A program made the position numbers and the translations under genes. This document shows, one piece after another, positions 7,289 to 15,569 of a stretch of DNA of 22,512 bases. Origin of the DNA: an uncultured Acetatifactor sp. (GTDB lineage: Bacteria > Bacillota > Clostridia > Lachnospirales > Lachnospiraceae); assembly GCA_910584865.1 (NCBI GenBank), contig CAJUCE010000052.1, positions 1 to 22,512 on the forward strand, written 5' to 3'. A model generated the notes under the pieces. That model saw nothing but the letters and a program-made list of their open reading frames with translations. It was not told where the DNA came from and did not search any database. The number at the start of each line of letters is the position of its first letter. The first letter of the stretch is position 1.

Positions 7289-8152
7289 GTGAGAAAAAGA
7301 CTGACAAAAAAAATGCTGATAAAAATATGCGTATTAAGTGTAGTGATTATTCTAACCATCTGGACGGCATGGAGCAATACGGCATTGATGGTGAATGCAG
7401 TCACGATTTCAGGCAGCCGTATCCCTGCCGCATTTTCCGGCTTTCGGATAGCGCAGGTATCAGACCTGCATAATGCTGAATTTGGAGAAAATAACGAAGA
7501 GCTGCTAAAGCTTCTGTCTGAAAGCGGGCCGGATATCATCGTGATAACCGGTGACCTCATAGATGCCCAGCGCACGGATGTGGGGATAGCGATTCGCTTC
7601 GCACAGGAATCTGTCAGGATTGCCCCAACCTATTATGTGACAGGCAACCATGAAGCAGCAAGTCCTCAATATGATGCCTTGAAAGCCGGGCTTGAAGCAG
7701 CCGGGGTTACCGTGCTGGAGGATGAAACAGTTTATTTAGAGCGGGGTGGGGAAACAATGGCACTCATCGGATTGGCCGATCCTGATTTTACGGTCAAAGG
7801 CGATCTGTTTGGTGAAGTCCCCGCTATGGTCAGTACGAAATTGAGGAAGCTGATTGATGATGAAAGCGGATACACTATTTTGCTCTCACACAGGCCAGAG
7901 CTGTTTGAAACATATGCAGCCTGTGGTGTTGATTTGGTATTAAGCGGCCATGCTCATGGCGGACAGTTCCGGCTGCCGTTTATCGGTGGATTGGTTGCTC
8001 CCAATCAAGGGCTGTTCCCCAAATATGATGCCGGATTATATTTAAATGGCAGCACGAATATGGTGGTCAGCCGTGGCATCGGAAACAGCATCATACCATT
8101 CCGTTTCAATAACCGTCCGGAGATTGTTTTGGTGGAACTTAGGGACGAATAA
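7289..8152 (+). CDS. Membrane-anchored metallophosphoesterase (YkuE/YaeI-like)
   Basis: This 287-residue protein has one N-terminal membrane anchor (about 10-28) and a calcineurin-like phosphoesterase domain with the full dimetal motif set: VSDLH (D59, H61), TGDLID (D89), TGNHE (N120, H121), LLSHRP and LSGHAHGGQ. It resembles the YkuE/YaeI type thought to act on lipid- or envelope-linked phosphates, but the substrate cannot be deduced. The start is GTG at 7289, with AAAGGG about nine bases upstream. It lies about 60 bases after the lipoprotein gene and could be read through from that operon. Confidence 0.88.
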   Translation: MRKRLTKKMLIKICVLSVVIILTIWTAWSNTALMVNAVTISGSRIPAAFSGFRIAQVSDLHNAEFGENNEELLKLLSESGPDIIVITGDLIDAQRTDVGIAIRFAQESVRIAPTYYVTGNHEAASPQYDALKAGLEAAGVTVLEDETVYLERGGETMALIGLADPDFTVKGDLFGEVPAMVSTKLRKLIDDESGYTILLSHRPELFETYAACGVDLVLSGHAHGGQFRLPFIGGLVAPNQGLFPKYDAGLYLNGSTNMVVSRGIGNSIIPFRFNNRPEIVLVELRDE

Positions 8153-8166
8153 GACACAAATGCCAA

Positions 8167-8200
8167 CCGCCGCTATGGGAAATCGCCCCATACGCAGCGG
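8167..8200 (+). terminator. Possible transcript-end hairpin after the phosphoesterase
   Basis: CCGC-TATGGG (8170-8179) can pair with CCCATA (8187-8192) and GCGG (8197-8200), leaving a four-base bulge. It follows the stop codon by 17 bases. There is no real T-tract, so termination efficiency is doubtful. Confidence 0.3.
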
Positions 8201-8329
8201 TCTGTCATTTTCTCTCGCACTGGATTATCCGCTTGGCAGTTGGGGAGGGGAGAGGTAATATTTCCAATATTTCCTATCACATATTTCAAATAACAGATCA
8301 CATCTAAAATGTATTCCCATTAAGAAAAG

Positions 8330-8358
8330 TTGAAGATAAGGTCGAATAGTGGCATAAT
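8330..8358 (+). promoter_or_regulatory. Sigma-A-type promoter of the second two-component system
   Basis: TTGAAG (8330-8335) and CATAAT (8353-8358) are separated by exactly 17 bases, each one mismatch from a well-accepted hexamer variant. Transcription would start near 8365, with the regulator ATG at 8394. Upstream (8262-8297) are three ATATTTC-like words that could be regulator sites. Confidence 0.6.
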
Positions 8359-8393
8359 AAAAACCATACTTCCAAAGAGAGAGGAGAACCTAT

Positions 8394-9080
8394 ATGGATA
8401 AAATATTGATCGTAGAAGACAGCGTGGAACTGTCGGATGTCCTGTGCAGGAACTTACAGGAAGAAGGGTTTGCTGTATCTGCTGTATCCTGTCTTGCGCA
8501 GGCCCGGAAAAATCTGGATAGAGGGGTGGATTTATGCCTGTTGGATTTGAACCTGCCCGATGGGGATGGTTTTACATTCTGCAGCTATCTCAGCGAAAAT
8601 ACATCCATTCCCGTCATACTGCTGACCGTGCGTGACGGTGCGGAAGATACGGTAAAGGGGCTGTCCGTAGGCGCGGATGACTATGTGACAAAACCCTTCC
8701 ATATGGATGTACTTGTATCAAGGATACGGGCTGTGCTGCGTAGGGTAAGGGGGCGGAAAACTGATGACGACAATCTTTACTGCAGGGACATCTGCATCAA
8801 TAAAAAGGCATCCAAAGTGTATAAGAAGGACTGTCCGGTGGAACTGACGCCGAATGAATACCAGCTCCTTCTCCTGCTTTTGGAGCATAAGAACCAGACC
8901 ATTGCCCGTGAGCAGATTCTGGAAAAGCTGTGGGATGTGGATGGGAACTATGTCAATGACAATACGCTTACTACGCTGGTAAAGCGCCTGCGTCAGAAGG
9001 TGGAGGATCATCCGCAGATGCCGAAGATGCTCCTGACTGTCCGGGGATTTGGGTATAAGGCGGTGGACTATGAAGGATAA
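8394..9080 (+). CDS. OmpR/PhoB-family response regulator (second system)
   Basis: This 228-residue regulator shows E8-D9 of the acidic pocket, phospho-acceptor D51 in LCLLDLNLPDGDG, the T of LLTVRD and the switch Lys in YVTKPF. The winged helix carries LTPNEYQLLLLLLEHKNQTI and the wing VRGFGYKAV. The ATG at 8394 has a strong GAGAGGAG site. It overlaps the kinase gene by 11 bases. The order regulator, kinase, LolD/MacB-like ATPase, FtsX-type permease matches peptide-responsive modules such as VncRS-Vex, so it probably activates the downstream transporter promoter at 10288. Confidence 0.92.
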   Translation: MDKILIVEDSVELSDVLCRNLQEEGFAVSAVSCLAQARKNLDRGVDLCLLDLNLPDGDGFTFCSYLSENTSIPVILLTVRDGAEDTVKGLSVGADDYVTKPFHMDVLVSRIRAVLRRVRGRKTDDDNLYCRDICINKKASKVYKKDCPVELTPNEYQLLLLLLEHKNQTIAREQILEKLWDVDGNYVNDNTLTTLVKRLRQKVEDHPQMPKMLLTVRGFGYKAVDYEG

Positions 9081-10278
9081 AAAGCAGGGGAACAGGGTTT
9101 TGACGTATGGAATTGCATTTTCAATCTGCCTGTGTGCTCTGGCAGGCAGCGCAGTCCTGTATCTGTCGGAAACCTTTATCAGAAACGGTATCGCGGATAT
9201 GGCCGGGGCCGTGGGGACTGTGGCTCCGGAGCAGCTTGGAGATGTCATGCATCTATATAAGGCTGGTGATGGCCTTAGGGATGCAGGGGTGGAAATCTTA
9301 GGGCAGTATGGCTATGGGAGGGATATATATTCTTTCATTCCGGCATGGTTTGGGGCAGCAGCATATGCCGTTCCTTTCTGTATCATACTGGCCATGTTTC
9401 TTTCTTTTGGATTTTACTGGAGGACAAAAGCGTGGGAGACGGAAAAGCGGGCAGCGGCGCTTTCCGGCTATCTGGACAGGATTATGGAGGGGCAGTATGA
9501 CACACTGATGCAGGATGGTACGGGTTCCGCCCTGGAGGACAGCATCTATAAAGCGGTGGTGCTTCTGCGGGAAGAACGTGAGCAGGCGCAGAAAGCAAAG
9601 AAGAACCTTGCGGATAATATGGCAGACTTATCTCACCAGTTAAAGACCCCGGCGGCATCCATAGGGCTTACCCTTTCGCTGCTCAAAAAGAAAGCATTGG
9701 ATGAACAGGGGATGGACGATATCAAGCGGATGGAGGGGCAGGTCATCCACCTCCGGCAGTTGGTCGGTTTCATACTCACCCTGTCAAAGCTGGATGCGGG
9801 CGTTCTGGCACTGGAAGAAAAGGAGTTTGATTTAGAGGAGATGCTGGTGGATGCAGTCCAGCCATTTGTCCGGCAGATGGAAGAGAAAGGGATATGCTTT
9901 GGGATACAGGGTGCTGACGGAATTCTGCTTATCGGGGATTTTGGATGGTGCAGTGAGGCGTTTGGCAATATCATCAAAAACTGCATGGAGCATACGCCAG
10001 AGCAGGGGAACATCAGCATTTCATGTCAGGATAATCCTATCAATACAGAAATTGTCATTCAGGACAGCGGCGGGGGATTTGACGAAGCAGACATTCCTCA
10101 TCTGTTTGAGAGGTTCTACCGTGGTGCAGGTTCTTCCAAAGACAGTGCCGGAATCGGGCTTGCCCTGTCAAAATCCATCATTGAGAAAGAAAACGGGACG
10201 GTCACGGCAGAAAACGCAGAGACAGGGGGCGCAAGATTCCGCATAAAATTTTACCATTGTCACCGAATTAGCACATAA
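9070..10278 (+). CDS. Sensor histidine kinase with a small extracellular loop
   Basis: This 402-residue kinase has TM1 at about 11-31, an extracellular segment of about 60 residues and TM2 at about 93-117. The H-box is LSHQLKTP with His189, the variant common in regulators of peptide-responsive ABC transporters. The ATPase domain shows N-box NIIKNCMEHTPEQG, G1 DSGGGF, F-box LFERFYRG and G2 AGIGLALS. I place the start at the ATG at 9070, inside the end of the regulator gene; coupled translation is likely. The ligand is unknown, but the adjoining 859-residue permease has a large outside domain that may be the real sensor. Confidence 0.9.
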   Translation: MKDKKQGNRVLTYGIAFSICLCALAGSAVLYLSETFIRNGIADMAGAVGTVAPEQLGDVMHLYKAGDGLRDAGVEILGQYGYGRDIYSFIPAWFGAAAYAVPFCIILAMFLSFGFYWRTKAWETEKRAAALSGYLDRIMEGQYDTLMQDGTGSALEDSIYKAVVLLREEREQAQKAKKNLADNMADLSHQLKTPAASIGLTLSLLKKKALDEQGMDDIKRMEGQVIHLRQLVGFILTLSKLDAGVLALEEKEFDLEEMLVDAVQPFVRQMEEKGICFGIQGADGILLIGDFGWCSEAFGNIIKNCMEHTPEQGNISISCQDNPINTEIVIQDSGGGFDEADIPHLFERFYRGAGSSKDSAGIGLALSKSIIEKENGTVTAENAETGGARFRIKFYHCHRIST

Positions 10279-10287
10279 GGGTGGTAG

Positions 10288-10293
10288 TATAAT
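10288..10293 (+). promoter_or_regulatory. -10 element of the ABC transporter pair
   Basis: A perfect TATAAT lies just behind the kinase stop, 119 bases before the ATPase ATG. The corresponding -35 position (10265-10270, GAATTA) is poor, so activation by the adjacent response regulator is likely. Transcription would begin near 10300, exactly at the base of the first leader hairpin. Confidence 0.45.
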
Positions 10294-10300
10294 GTGGAGA

Positions 10301-10380
10301 GATTTTCTAAGACGTCTGAAGTACGCCGTCTAAGCAAATCTTCTTCACACAGAAGAATGCCTAAAAAACAGGCATTCTTC
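10301..10380 (+). promoter_or_regulatory. Structured 5' leader with competing hairpins before the ABC ATPase
   Basis: Stem I pairs GATTTTCTAAGACG (10301-10314) with CGTCTAAGCAAATC (10327-10340) with two mismatches. Stem II is perfect over 11 bp: GAAGAATGCCT (10352-10362) with AGGCATTCTTC (10370-10380). TTCTTC (10341-10346) can instead pair with GAAGAA (10352-10357), which destroys stem II. The leader is thus a candidate RNA switch or mRNA stabiliser. No T-tract follows stem II, so it is not a classical terminator. Confidence 0.5.
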
Positions 10381-10411
10381 CAGATTTCACCAGACAAGAG
10401 AGGTGCTGTTT

Positions 10412-11095
10412 ATGGATATTTTGAGAACTGAGGGCCTGACCAGGCAGTATGGGACAGGGCAGACGATGGTGACGGCTTTAGACCATGTAGACCTGCAGGT
10501 GGAACGCGGACAGTTCGTTGCCATCATTGGGGCGTCGGGTTCCGGCAAGTCAACGCTGCTCCATCTTTTAGGCGGTGTTGACCGCCCTACCAGTGGGAAG
10601 ATATTTGTGGAGGATATGGACATAGCGACGCTTGGGGAGGAGCGGCTGGCGCAGTACCGCAGACGTAAGGTGGGGCTTATCTATCAGTTCTATAACCTTA
10701 TCCCCACTCTTAACGTGCAAAAGAACATCATGTTGCCCATGCTTTTAGATAATAAGGAGCCAAGCAGGGAGCGGTTTGATGATATTGTAGAAACATTGGG
10801 GTTAGGTGACAGGCTGGAACATCTGCCGGGGCAGCTTTCGGGAGGGCAGCAGCAGAGGGCGGCAATCGGTCGTGCATTGATCTACCAGCCTGCAATCCTG
10901 CTGGCGGATGAGCCGACAGGGAACCTTGACCGGAAGAATACGGAGGAGATTATTTCCTTACTGAAACTGTCTAACCGCCAGTACAAGCAGACCATCCTCC
11001 TGATTACCCATGATGAGAGTGTAGCCGTAGAGGCTGACCGCATCATAAAGATAGAGGATGGGAAGATTGTCTCGGATAAGGCGGTGCGGCCATGA
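10412..11095 (+). CDS. MacB/LolD-type ABC transporter ATPase
   Basis: This 227-residue ATPase has Walker A GASGSGKS (40-47), Q-loop YQFYNLIPTLNV (Gln92), signature LSGGQQQR (142-149), Walker B ILLADE (162-167) and a final ITHD switch. The QFYNLIPTLNV segment and SGGQQQR are typical of ATPases that partner FtsX/MacB-type permeases (LolD, BceA, Vex2). The ATG at 10412 has GAGAGG nine bases upstream; a GTG at 10403 is less likely. The stop overlaps the permease start by four bases. It probably drives peptide detachment or export rather than nutrient uptake. Confidence 0.92.
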   Translation: MDILRTEGLTRQYGTGQTMVTALDHVDLQVERGQFVAIIGASGSGKSTLLHLLGGVDRPTSGKIFVEDMDIATLGEERLAQYRRRKVGLIYQFYNLIPTLNVQKNIMLPMLLDNKEPSRERFDDIVETLGLGDRLEHLPGQLSGGQQQRAAIGRALIYQPAILLADEPTGNLDRKNTEEIISLLKLSNRQYKQTILLITHDESVAVEADRIIKIEDGKIVSDKAVRP

Positions 11096-13671
11096 ATATC
11101 ATACGGGAATATAGTTTAGACCAGGTGCGGAAGAACCGCCGGACTTCCATTTCCATTATTGCGGCAGTTTTGATTGCTTCCACTTTTTTATGCACCCTGT
11201 TTGTGTTTGCGCAGAGTTTCTGGAACCAGATGGTGCAGCAGGAGGTTTATGTTGCCGGGGATTGGGATGCGGAGCTTATGGGTGTTCCGGCAGACCGGCT
11301 TGCCGTGATCAGGGATAATGGAAGTGTGGAGAAAATCCTTGTCAAGGGGGATAACCAGACGGGATTCCTGCCGGAAGGCACTGCACTGCCGTATCTCCTG
11401 ATACAGAACTGTGACAGCAACTATTGGGATGCCATGTATGAAAAGAATATGCTCTTACGGGGGCGTATCCCGCAGGCTTCCGGTGAAATTGTGGTCAGCA
11501 AGGATTTCTTTTTGCAGAATCCGGCATATGGTATTGGAGATACGCTTGCTTTGGAAATAACCAGCGATGCGGAAGAAGAACCGAAAAAGAGTGAGGAAAG
11601 CCTTACCATTGTGGGGGAGTTGGATGTGTCTGTGTCATCCGGCTATGGCGGATACCTTGCCTATGGATGGCTGGAGCCGGATAAGCTGGAGCCGGGAAGC
11701 GAAGTGGTGGTTTACCTGCAGATGAAACAGCGGGGAAAAGTGTATAAGATAGTTCCTCAGATTGCGGAGGCAGCCAGACTTCCGAAGGACGAATATGGTA
11801 ACTATCCATGCCGTTACAATTCCTTACTGCTTGGGTGGTATGGTGTCTATGCACCCGGAAAGTTCTTCCAGAGTGACGTGCCTAAGCTGTTCATGGGGCT
11901 TCTGCTTGCGGCTTGCGCTTCTATGGCGGTATTTGCTTATATCATCCGGGGCGCATTTGGTATTTCTGCAAGGCAGAAGATCCGTCAGCTCGGTATCCTA
12001 AAGTCTGTAGGGGCCGGGCCGAAACAGATAGGCCGGACGGTTCTTTATGAAGCCTGTATCCTGTCAGTTATCCCGATACTGTTTTCAATGGCCTTGGGAT
12101 ACCTGTTCTCTTTCGGCATCCTGTCGGTTTATTCTGATATGGCCGGCGAGGTATTCGGCAGCAGGATGGAGGTGGTCTTTTCCCCTGCGGCGGCATTCAT
12201 GGCAGCGGTTATTTCTTTTGCAACTGTCCTTTTTGCTGCATATGGACCGGCGAAGCAGATGTCCGGCCTCTCACCCATAGAGGCGGTGCGCGGGGAGCAG
12301 AACAGCATATCCATAAAGAAGACGAAAGGGCATCCTTTTCTAACAAGGCACTTTGGGTTTCTTGGGGAGATTGCGGCAAATTCAATCAATGCAGGGAAAA
12401 AGCTGTACCATACCTGCATGGTGACGCTTTCCCTGTGTATGCTGCTTGCCTTTGGGTTCCTTGCAGTTTTTACGGTTTCCGATATCAGTAATGCGCAGGC
12501 AGAGAGGGATAACCATTTTAATGTGAATGTCACGCTGAGGACAGGGGAGCGGATAGATGATACGCTTCTTGCTGAACTGGGAGCGGTGCAGGGGGCGCAG
12601 GAGATGGCTGTCTATGCAATGGCGAGCTGTGCCGTGTGGCTTTCCGAAAGTGACCAGTCAGCGGAATTCCTCCAGTCAGGGGGCTTTGATGCCGCAGGCG
12701 GCTATATTGTGCAGAGGGACGGGCGCAGCCGTGTCCCCTGTGTGCTGGTGGGGATCGAAGCGGAAGCATACCAAAACTGCCTGCGGGAGGCGGGTGTAGA
12801 GACCGCACCGGAGTCTTCCGCCATCATCGTGAACAGCGTGGTAAAAAATCCCGATGCAAGGGGGCATGAGGCAATGCAGGAGACAATCCCCTATCTGAAC
12901 ATTGGGCAGGGAAGGCAGATAGAACTGACGGAGAAATATGCGGATGACGTGCAGGGGGACTATGAATTTGTGCTGGATGTGGCGGCAGTCCTTCCTTCCA
13001 TGCCGGAGATCGGTCTTAACCCTTCTTTTTATACACTGCCGGTTATTGTGCCGATGGAAGAGTATTATGCCATTATTGGGAATTTCTGTGAGGAGATGAA
13101 GATCTATAATTACAGGAATTATGTAAATTATGCTGTGCCAGACGGCATGGATGAACAGATACAGAGGGAAGCGGAGCAGATATGCAGTGCTTATCTGGGC
13201 AGCAGTGACTTTGCCGCTTCCAGTAAAACAGAGCGTATGAGAACCCGTGGAAGGATGACCAGGGCAACAATGCTGGTCGTATGCAGCCTTGCAGCATTGT
13301 TTGGAATTGTGGGGATATCTTCGGCGCTTTCAGCAATCCTGAACAGCTTAAGCCAGAGAAGGAAAGAATTTGCCATGCTCCGCTCGGTGGGCGTGGACGA
13401 AAGGGGTATCCGGCGGCTGCTTGGGCTGGAGGGTTTTCTCCTGTCGATAAGGCCAATATTGATCGGGCTGCCCTTGCTCGTTATTGTCTGCCTCGTGCAA
13501 TGCTTCATGCAGGATGTATCCGTAATGGAGTTCCTCTCTGTTTTCCCAATGTGGACGCTGTTAGGGTACATTGTAATGGTGCTGTTTGTAATCAATGCGA
13601 TTTATATGCTGGCATCAAAAAGAATCCGGGATGATGCTATTGTGGGGACTATAAAGGATGATACAGTATAG
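11092..13671 (+). CDS. FtsX/MacB-family ABC permease with large extracellular domain
   Basis: This 859-residue permease is built from two FtsX-like halves. TM1 (about 18-40) is followed by a roughly 220-residue extracellular domain, then about three helices (about 268-385). A second helix near 446-466 precedes another extracellular domain of about 260 residues and three C-terminal helices (about 728-850). The repeated motif IRQLGILKSVG and EFAMLRSVG, a family feature, precedes the helical blocks. Length and layout match peptide-antibiotic exporters with a two-component partner. It is complete. A short segment, GFLLSIRPILIGLPL, has an Arg inside the hydrophobic run. Confidence 0.9.
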   Translation: MNIIREYSLDQVRKNRRTSISIIAAVLIASTFLCTLFVFAQSFWNQMVQQEVYVAGDWDAELMGVPADRLAVIRDNGSVEKILVKGDNQTGFLPEGTALPYLLIQNCDSNYWDAMYEKNMLLRGRIPQASGEIVVSKDFFLQNPAYGIGDTLALEITSDAEEEPKKSEESLTIVGELDVSVSSGYGGYLAYGWLEPDKLEPGSEVVVYLQMKQRGKVYKIVPQIAEAARLPKDEYGNYPCRYNSLLLGWYGVYAPGKFFQSDVPKLFMGLLLAACASMAVFAYIIRGAFGISARQKIRQLGILKSVGAGPKQIGRTVLYEACILSVIPILFSMALGYLFSFGILSVYSDMAGEVFGSRMEVVFSPAAAFMAAVISFATVLFAAYGPAKQMSGLSPIEAVRGEQNSISIKKTKGHPFLTRHFGFLGEIAANSINAGKKLYHTCMVTLSLCMLLAFGFLAVFTVSDISNAQAERDNHFNVNVTLRTGERIDDTLLAELGAVQGAQEMAVYAMASCAVWLSESDQSAEFLQSGGFDAAGGYIVQRDGRSRVPCVLVGIEAEAYQNCLREAGVETAPESSAIIVNSVVKNPDARGHEAMQETIPYLNIGQGRQIELTEKYADDVQGDYEFVLDVAAVLPSMPEIGLNPSFYTLPVIVPMEEYYAIIGNFCEEMKIYNYRNYVNYAVPDGMDEQIQREAEQICSAYLGSSDFAASSKTERMRTRGRMTRATMLVVCSLAALFGIVGISSALSAILNSLSQRRKEFAMLRSVGVDERGIRRLLGLEGFLLSIRPILIGLPLLVIVCLVQCFMQDVSVMEFLSVFPMWTLLGYIVMVLFVINAIYMLASKRIRDDAIVGTIKDDTV

Positions 13672-13930
13672 GAAGTGTGTGAAGGTCGTGCGGGCAGGGA
13701 GGAAAGCTGTCATAAACATCAAGCTGGTGCAGGAGGGCGGGAAGCTGATCTTTTCCGTAAAGAACCCCGTGGCGGAAAAAGTGCAGGTCACGGACGGCAT
13801 CTTGCTGGATTCCAATGGAGGGATGCACGGTGTCGGCCTTATGAACGTAAAAGCAGTGGTGGATAAATACGGCGGAGATTTTGCCATCTCCTGTGAGGGG
13901 GATAAGTTCCGGGCAGTGGTAATGTTATAA
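13658..13930 (+). pseudogene. C-terminal remnant of an AgrC/VirS-type GHKL sensor kinase
   Basis: The translated segment of 90 residues carries LIFSVKNPV, then GMHGVGLMNVKAVVDKYGGDF and a final FRAVVML. That is the end of the GHKL ATPase domain (G1 to G2 boxes) of AgrC/LytS-like kinases. The membrane domain, His box and N-box are missing, and no start codon with a ribosome-binding site precedes it; the frame simply opens inside the end of the permease gene. Similarity seems to begin near residue 9 (about 13685). This looks like a truncated kinase left by a recombination event at the permease 3' end. Confidence 0.72.
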
Positions 13931-13932
13931 AC

Positions 13933-13972
13933 TTTATAGTTATTTCGTGCAATTTATAGTCACTTGGTGCAG
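13933..13972 (+). promoter_or_regulatory. 20-bp direct repeat, possible LytTR regulator box, before the DUF3879-like gene
   Basis: TTTATAGTTATTTCGTGCAA and TTTATAGTCACTTGGTGCAG sit head to tail with a 20-bp period and match at 16 of 20 positions. AgrA/LytTR regulators bind pairs of repeats spaced about two helical turns apart, and the repeat directly follows an AgrC-like kinase remnant. A -10-like TAAAAT lies at 14021-14026. The assignment to LytTR is inference. Confidence 0.4.
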
Positions 13973-14078
13973 TCCGGGTTGGAATTCGGGGTGCATCTGC
14001 CGAAAATTTTTATGAAGCGGTAAAATATACGAATAGGGCAAAACAGCATAAAAATATTAAGTCAAGGAGGATGATGGT

Positions 14079-14756
14079 ATGTCGAAAATCACGGATTACA
14101 GTTTTTTGTTTCAGAGTATGTTTGGGACAAAAAGCAAAAAGGGTATGAGCAGTATAGGCAGCTTTCAGCTGTCGCAGTTAAACAGCGGTTCCATACAGGC
14201 GCAGTTAAAGGCGGCTGGCATTGATACGAACAGCAAGCAGTATAAGGCGGCGATAAAAGAAATGATGCAGAATGGAAATGGTGCGATGTACACAAATATC
14301 CAGTGCATTAAAAACTCTATGAAATGTTATGACAAGGACGGAGATATCATCAATCCCCGAAACGGGCTTGCCGGACTTGTGGTGACAGAAGAAAATGCAG
14401 ACCGCCAGAAGCGTATCATTTCCATTTCGGAGAGCAGCAAGGATGAGATGTTTGAACTGACGAAGAAAGAGTTTCTGCGTGAAAATGGTGTTCTGAATGG
14501 CGATACGACAAAGCGCAGGGATGTGTATGACAATCTGTACAGGCAGACGAAGAAAGATGATCGGCTGGCGGCGGGATATACTATGGAGCAGTATGAGCGG
14601 ACATATCGGCGGGCATTCCTGGATGCTGCAAGGAAAGCTGATTCAAGTTGGGAAATCGGAAAGCCGGTTCCGTCTGGGGCATTGGACGACATCACGAGGG
14701 AATCTGTGGAGGCGAACTTGAAGAAATCAGGTAGCTCACTGGATATAAAAATATAA
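14079..14756 (+). CDS. DUF3879-like protein of unknown function
   Basis: This 225-residue hydrophilic protein has no signal peptide or membrane segment. From memory it fits the DUF3879 type found in Lachnospiraceae; the distinctive stretches are the N-terminal KITDYSFLFQSMFGTK, then IDTNSKQYKAAIKEM, YTNIQCIKNSMKCYD, SSKDEMFELTKKEFLRENG and LAAGYTMEQYERTYRRAF. The first 60 residues are Ser/Gln/Gly-rich and look flexible, the rest helical. The start has AGGAGG eight bases upstream. It heads the island, and two other helical proteins with short motif-like N-termini follow, perhaps exported or surface-assembled. Function is unknown. Confidence 0.72.
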   Translation: MSKITDYSFLFQSMFGTKSKKGMSSIGSFQLSQLNSGSIQAQLKAAGIDTNSKQYKAAIKEMMQNGNGAMYTNIQCIKNSMKCYDKDGDIINPRNGLAGLVVTEENADRQKRIISISESSKDEMFELTKKEFLRENGVLNGDTTKRRDVYDNLYRQTKKDDRLAAGYTMEQYERTYRRAFLDAARKADSSWEIGKPVPSGALDDITRESVEANLKKSGSSLDIKI

Positions 14757-14768
14757 TCTTTACACCCT

Positions 14769-14806
14769 ATTCCGCAGAGGCGCATAAAACCTTGCCCCTG
14801 CGGAAT
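14769..14806 (+). terminator. Hairpin after the DUF3879-like gene
   Basis: ATTCCGCAG (14769-14777) pairs perfectly with CTGCGGAAT (14798-14806), 13 bases after the stop codon. There is no T-tract after it, so it may slow RNA decay rather than terminate. Confidence 0.35.
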
Positions 14807-14809
14807 GCC

Positions 14810-14997
14810 CGGACTTATGGGCGGCTCTGAACGATAGAGGGGGTGTATGAAACTTTTTTGAGGGCTGTCTCGTGTTATAAGCAGAAGGGAGGTGTTGGTC
14901 ATGAAGTTTGACAGGGGAAGTTAGGCTGTATGTTTACATGAAGGAATAAACTGCTCGGACTTATTACGAGAGAGCAGGTGCGGCTCTGAATGACAGA
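14810..14997 (+). repeat. Degenerate direct repeat in the intergenic region
   Basis: CGGACTTAT occurs at 14810-14818 and 14956-14964. GCGGCTCTGAACGATAGA (14821-14838) recurs as GCGGCTCTGAATGACAGA (14980-14997) with two mismatches. The second copy has 15 extra bases between the two words. It looks like an ancient duplication of the sequence preceding an island gene. Confidence 0.5.
14901..14924 (+). other. Micro-ORF with strong ribosome-binding site
   Basis: ATG plus six codons (MKFDRGS) and TAG are preceded by AAGGGAGG at a good distance of about eight bases. The initiation region is as strong as for real genes here, yet the frame closes at once. It may be a leader peptide for the gene at 15038 or the surviving start of a lost gene. 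Confidence 0.3.
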
Positions 14998-15037
14998 TGA
15001 GCCGCAATAAAAATGACAATAATGGAGGACTTGAAAA

Positions 15038-15538
15038 ATGAGCGTAAATGGAATAGGAACAACAGGATATCCGGTGATAGGGTACACGGCGAGAAAGGCA
15101 GAAAAAAGTGCGGAAGCCGTGGCTGTGGGATTTATGGAGACAATAGCGGAAAAGGCGGAACAGGATAAAACAAAAGATCATGATGAAAAAGCCTTTGATA
15201 TGGTTGGCCCCAATGCCCCGCAGGATGTAAAGGATGCATGGATGGAAGCGGCAAAAGAAGTAAATGCGAATGGCCTGGGAATCCGGGGCAACGGAATGAT
15301 GAGCCATATATCACAGATGATGGTACAGAGATGTAACAAAATACTGAAAGGGGAAACGGAGAATCTGGATATTTTGGGAAGTACAGTGGAATCTGCTATC
15401 CGGGCAACGGAGCAGGCGCTTTATGACTTGGATCATCCAAGAGCATATGTTCCAAAGAGCATAGAAGTCCAACAGGCCCAGATCAAAGAAAGAGAGTTTT
15501 ATGTTGCATTTTTAGAGAAGCTGGAAAACTGCTTATAA
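15038..15538 (+). CDS. Conserved island protein of unknown function (MSVNGI N-terminus)
   Basis: This 166-residue protein starts MSVNGIGTTGYPVIGYTARKAEKS, followed by an alanine- and glutamate-rich helix, then VGPNAPQDVKDAWMEAAKEVNANGLGIRGNG, SHISQMMVQR and a C-terminal helical part ending in REFYVAFLEKLEN. There is no signal peptide or membrane segment. I recall similar proteins of unknown role in Lachnospiraceae accessory regions but cannot name a verified family. GGAGG lies nine bases before the ATG. It is shared in style (short Gly/Thr/Tyr N-terminus, helical body) with the gene at 17791, perhaps an export signal of a specialised system; that is speculation. Confidence 0.68.
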   Translation: MSVNGIGTTGYPVIGYTARKAEKSAEAVAVGFMETIAEKAEQDKTKDHDEKAFDMVGPNAPQDVKDAWMEAAKEVNANGLGIRGNGMMSHISQMMVQRCNKILKGETENLDILGSTVESAIRATEQALYDLDHPRAYVPKSIEVQQAQIKEREFYVAFLEKLENCL

Positions 15539-15569
15539 ATAAAGATTTGAAATTCACGGAGGTGCATTG

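Noticed and set aside
10352..10380. Classical intrinsic terminator after the kinase gene
   Set aside because: The stem is strong but is followed by CAGATTTCACC rather than a T-tract, and the ATPase start is 31 bases away.
11603..11854. Antisense open frame inside the permease gene
   Set aside because: Low-complexity, no ribosome-binding site, complement of a well-supported 859-residue gene.
12129..12533. Long reverse-strand open frame
   Set aside because: Shadow of the permease gene with Ser/Cys-rich unnatural composition.
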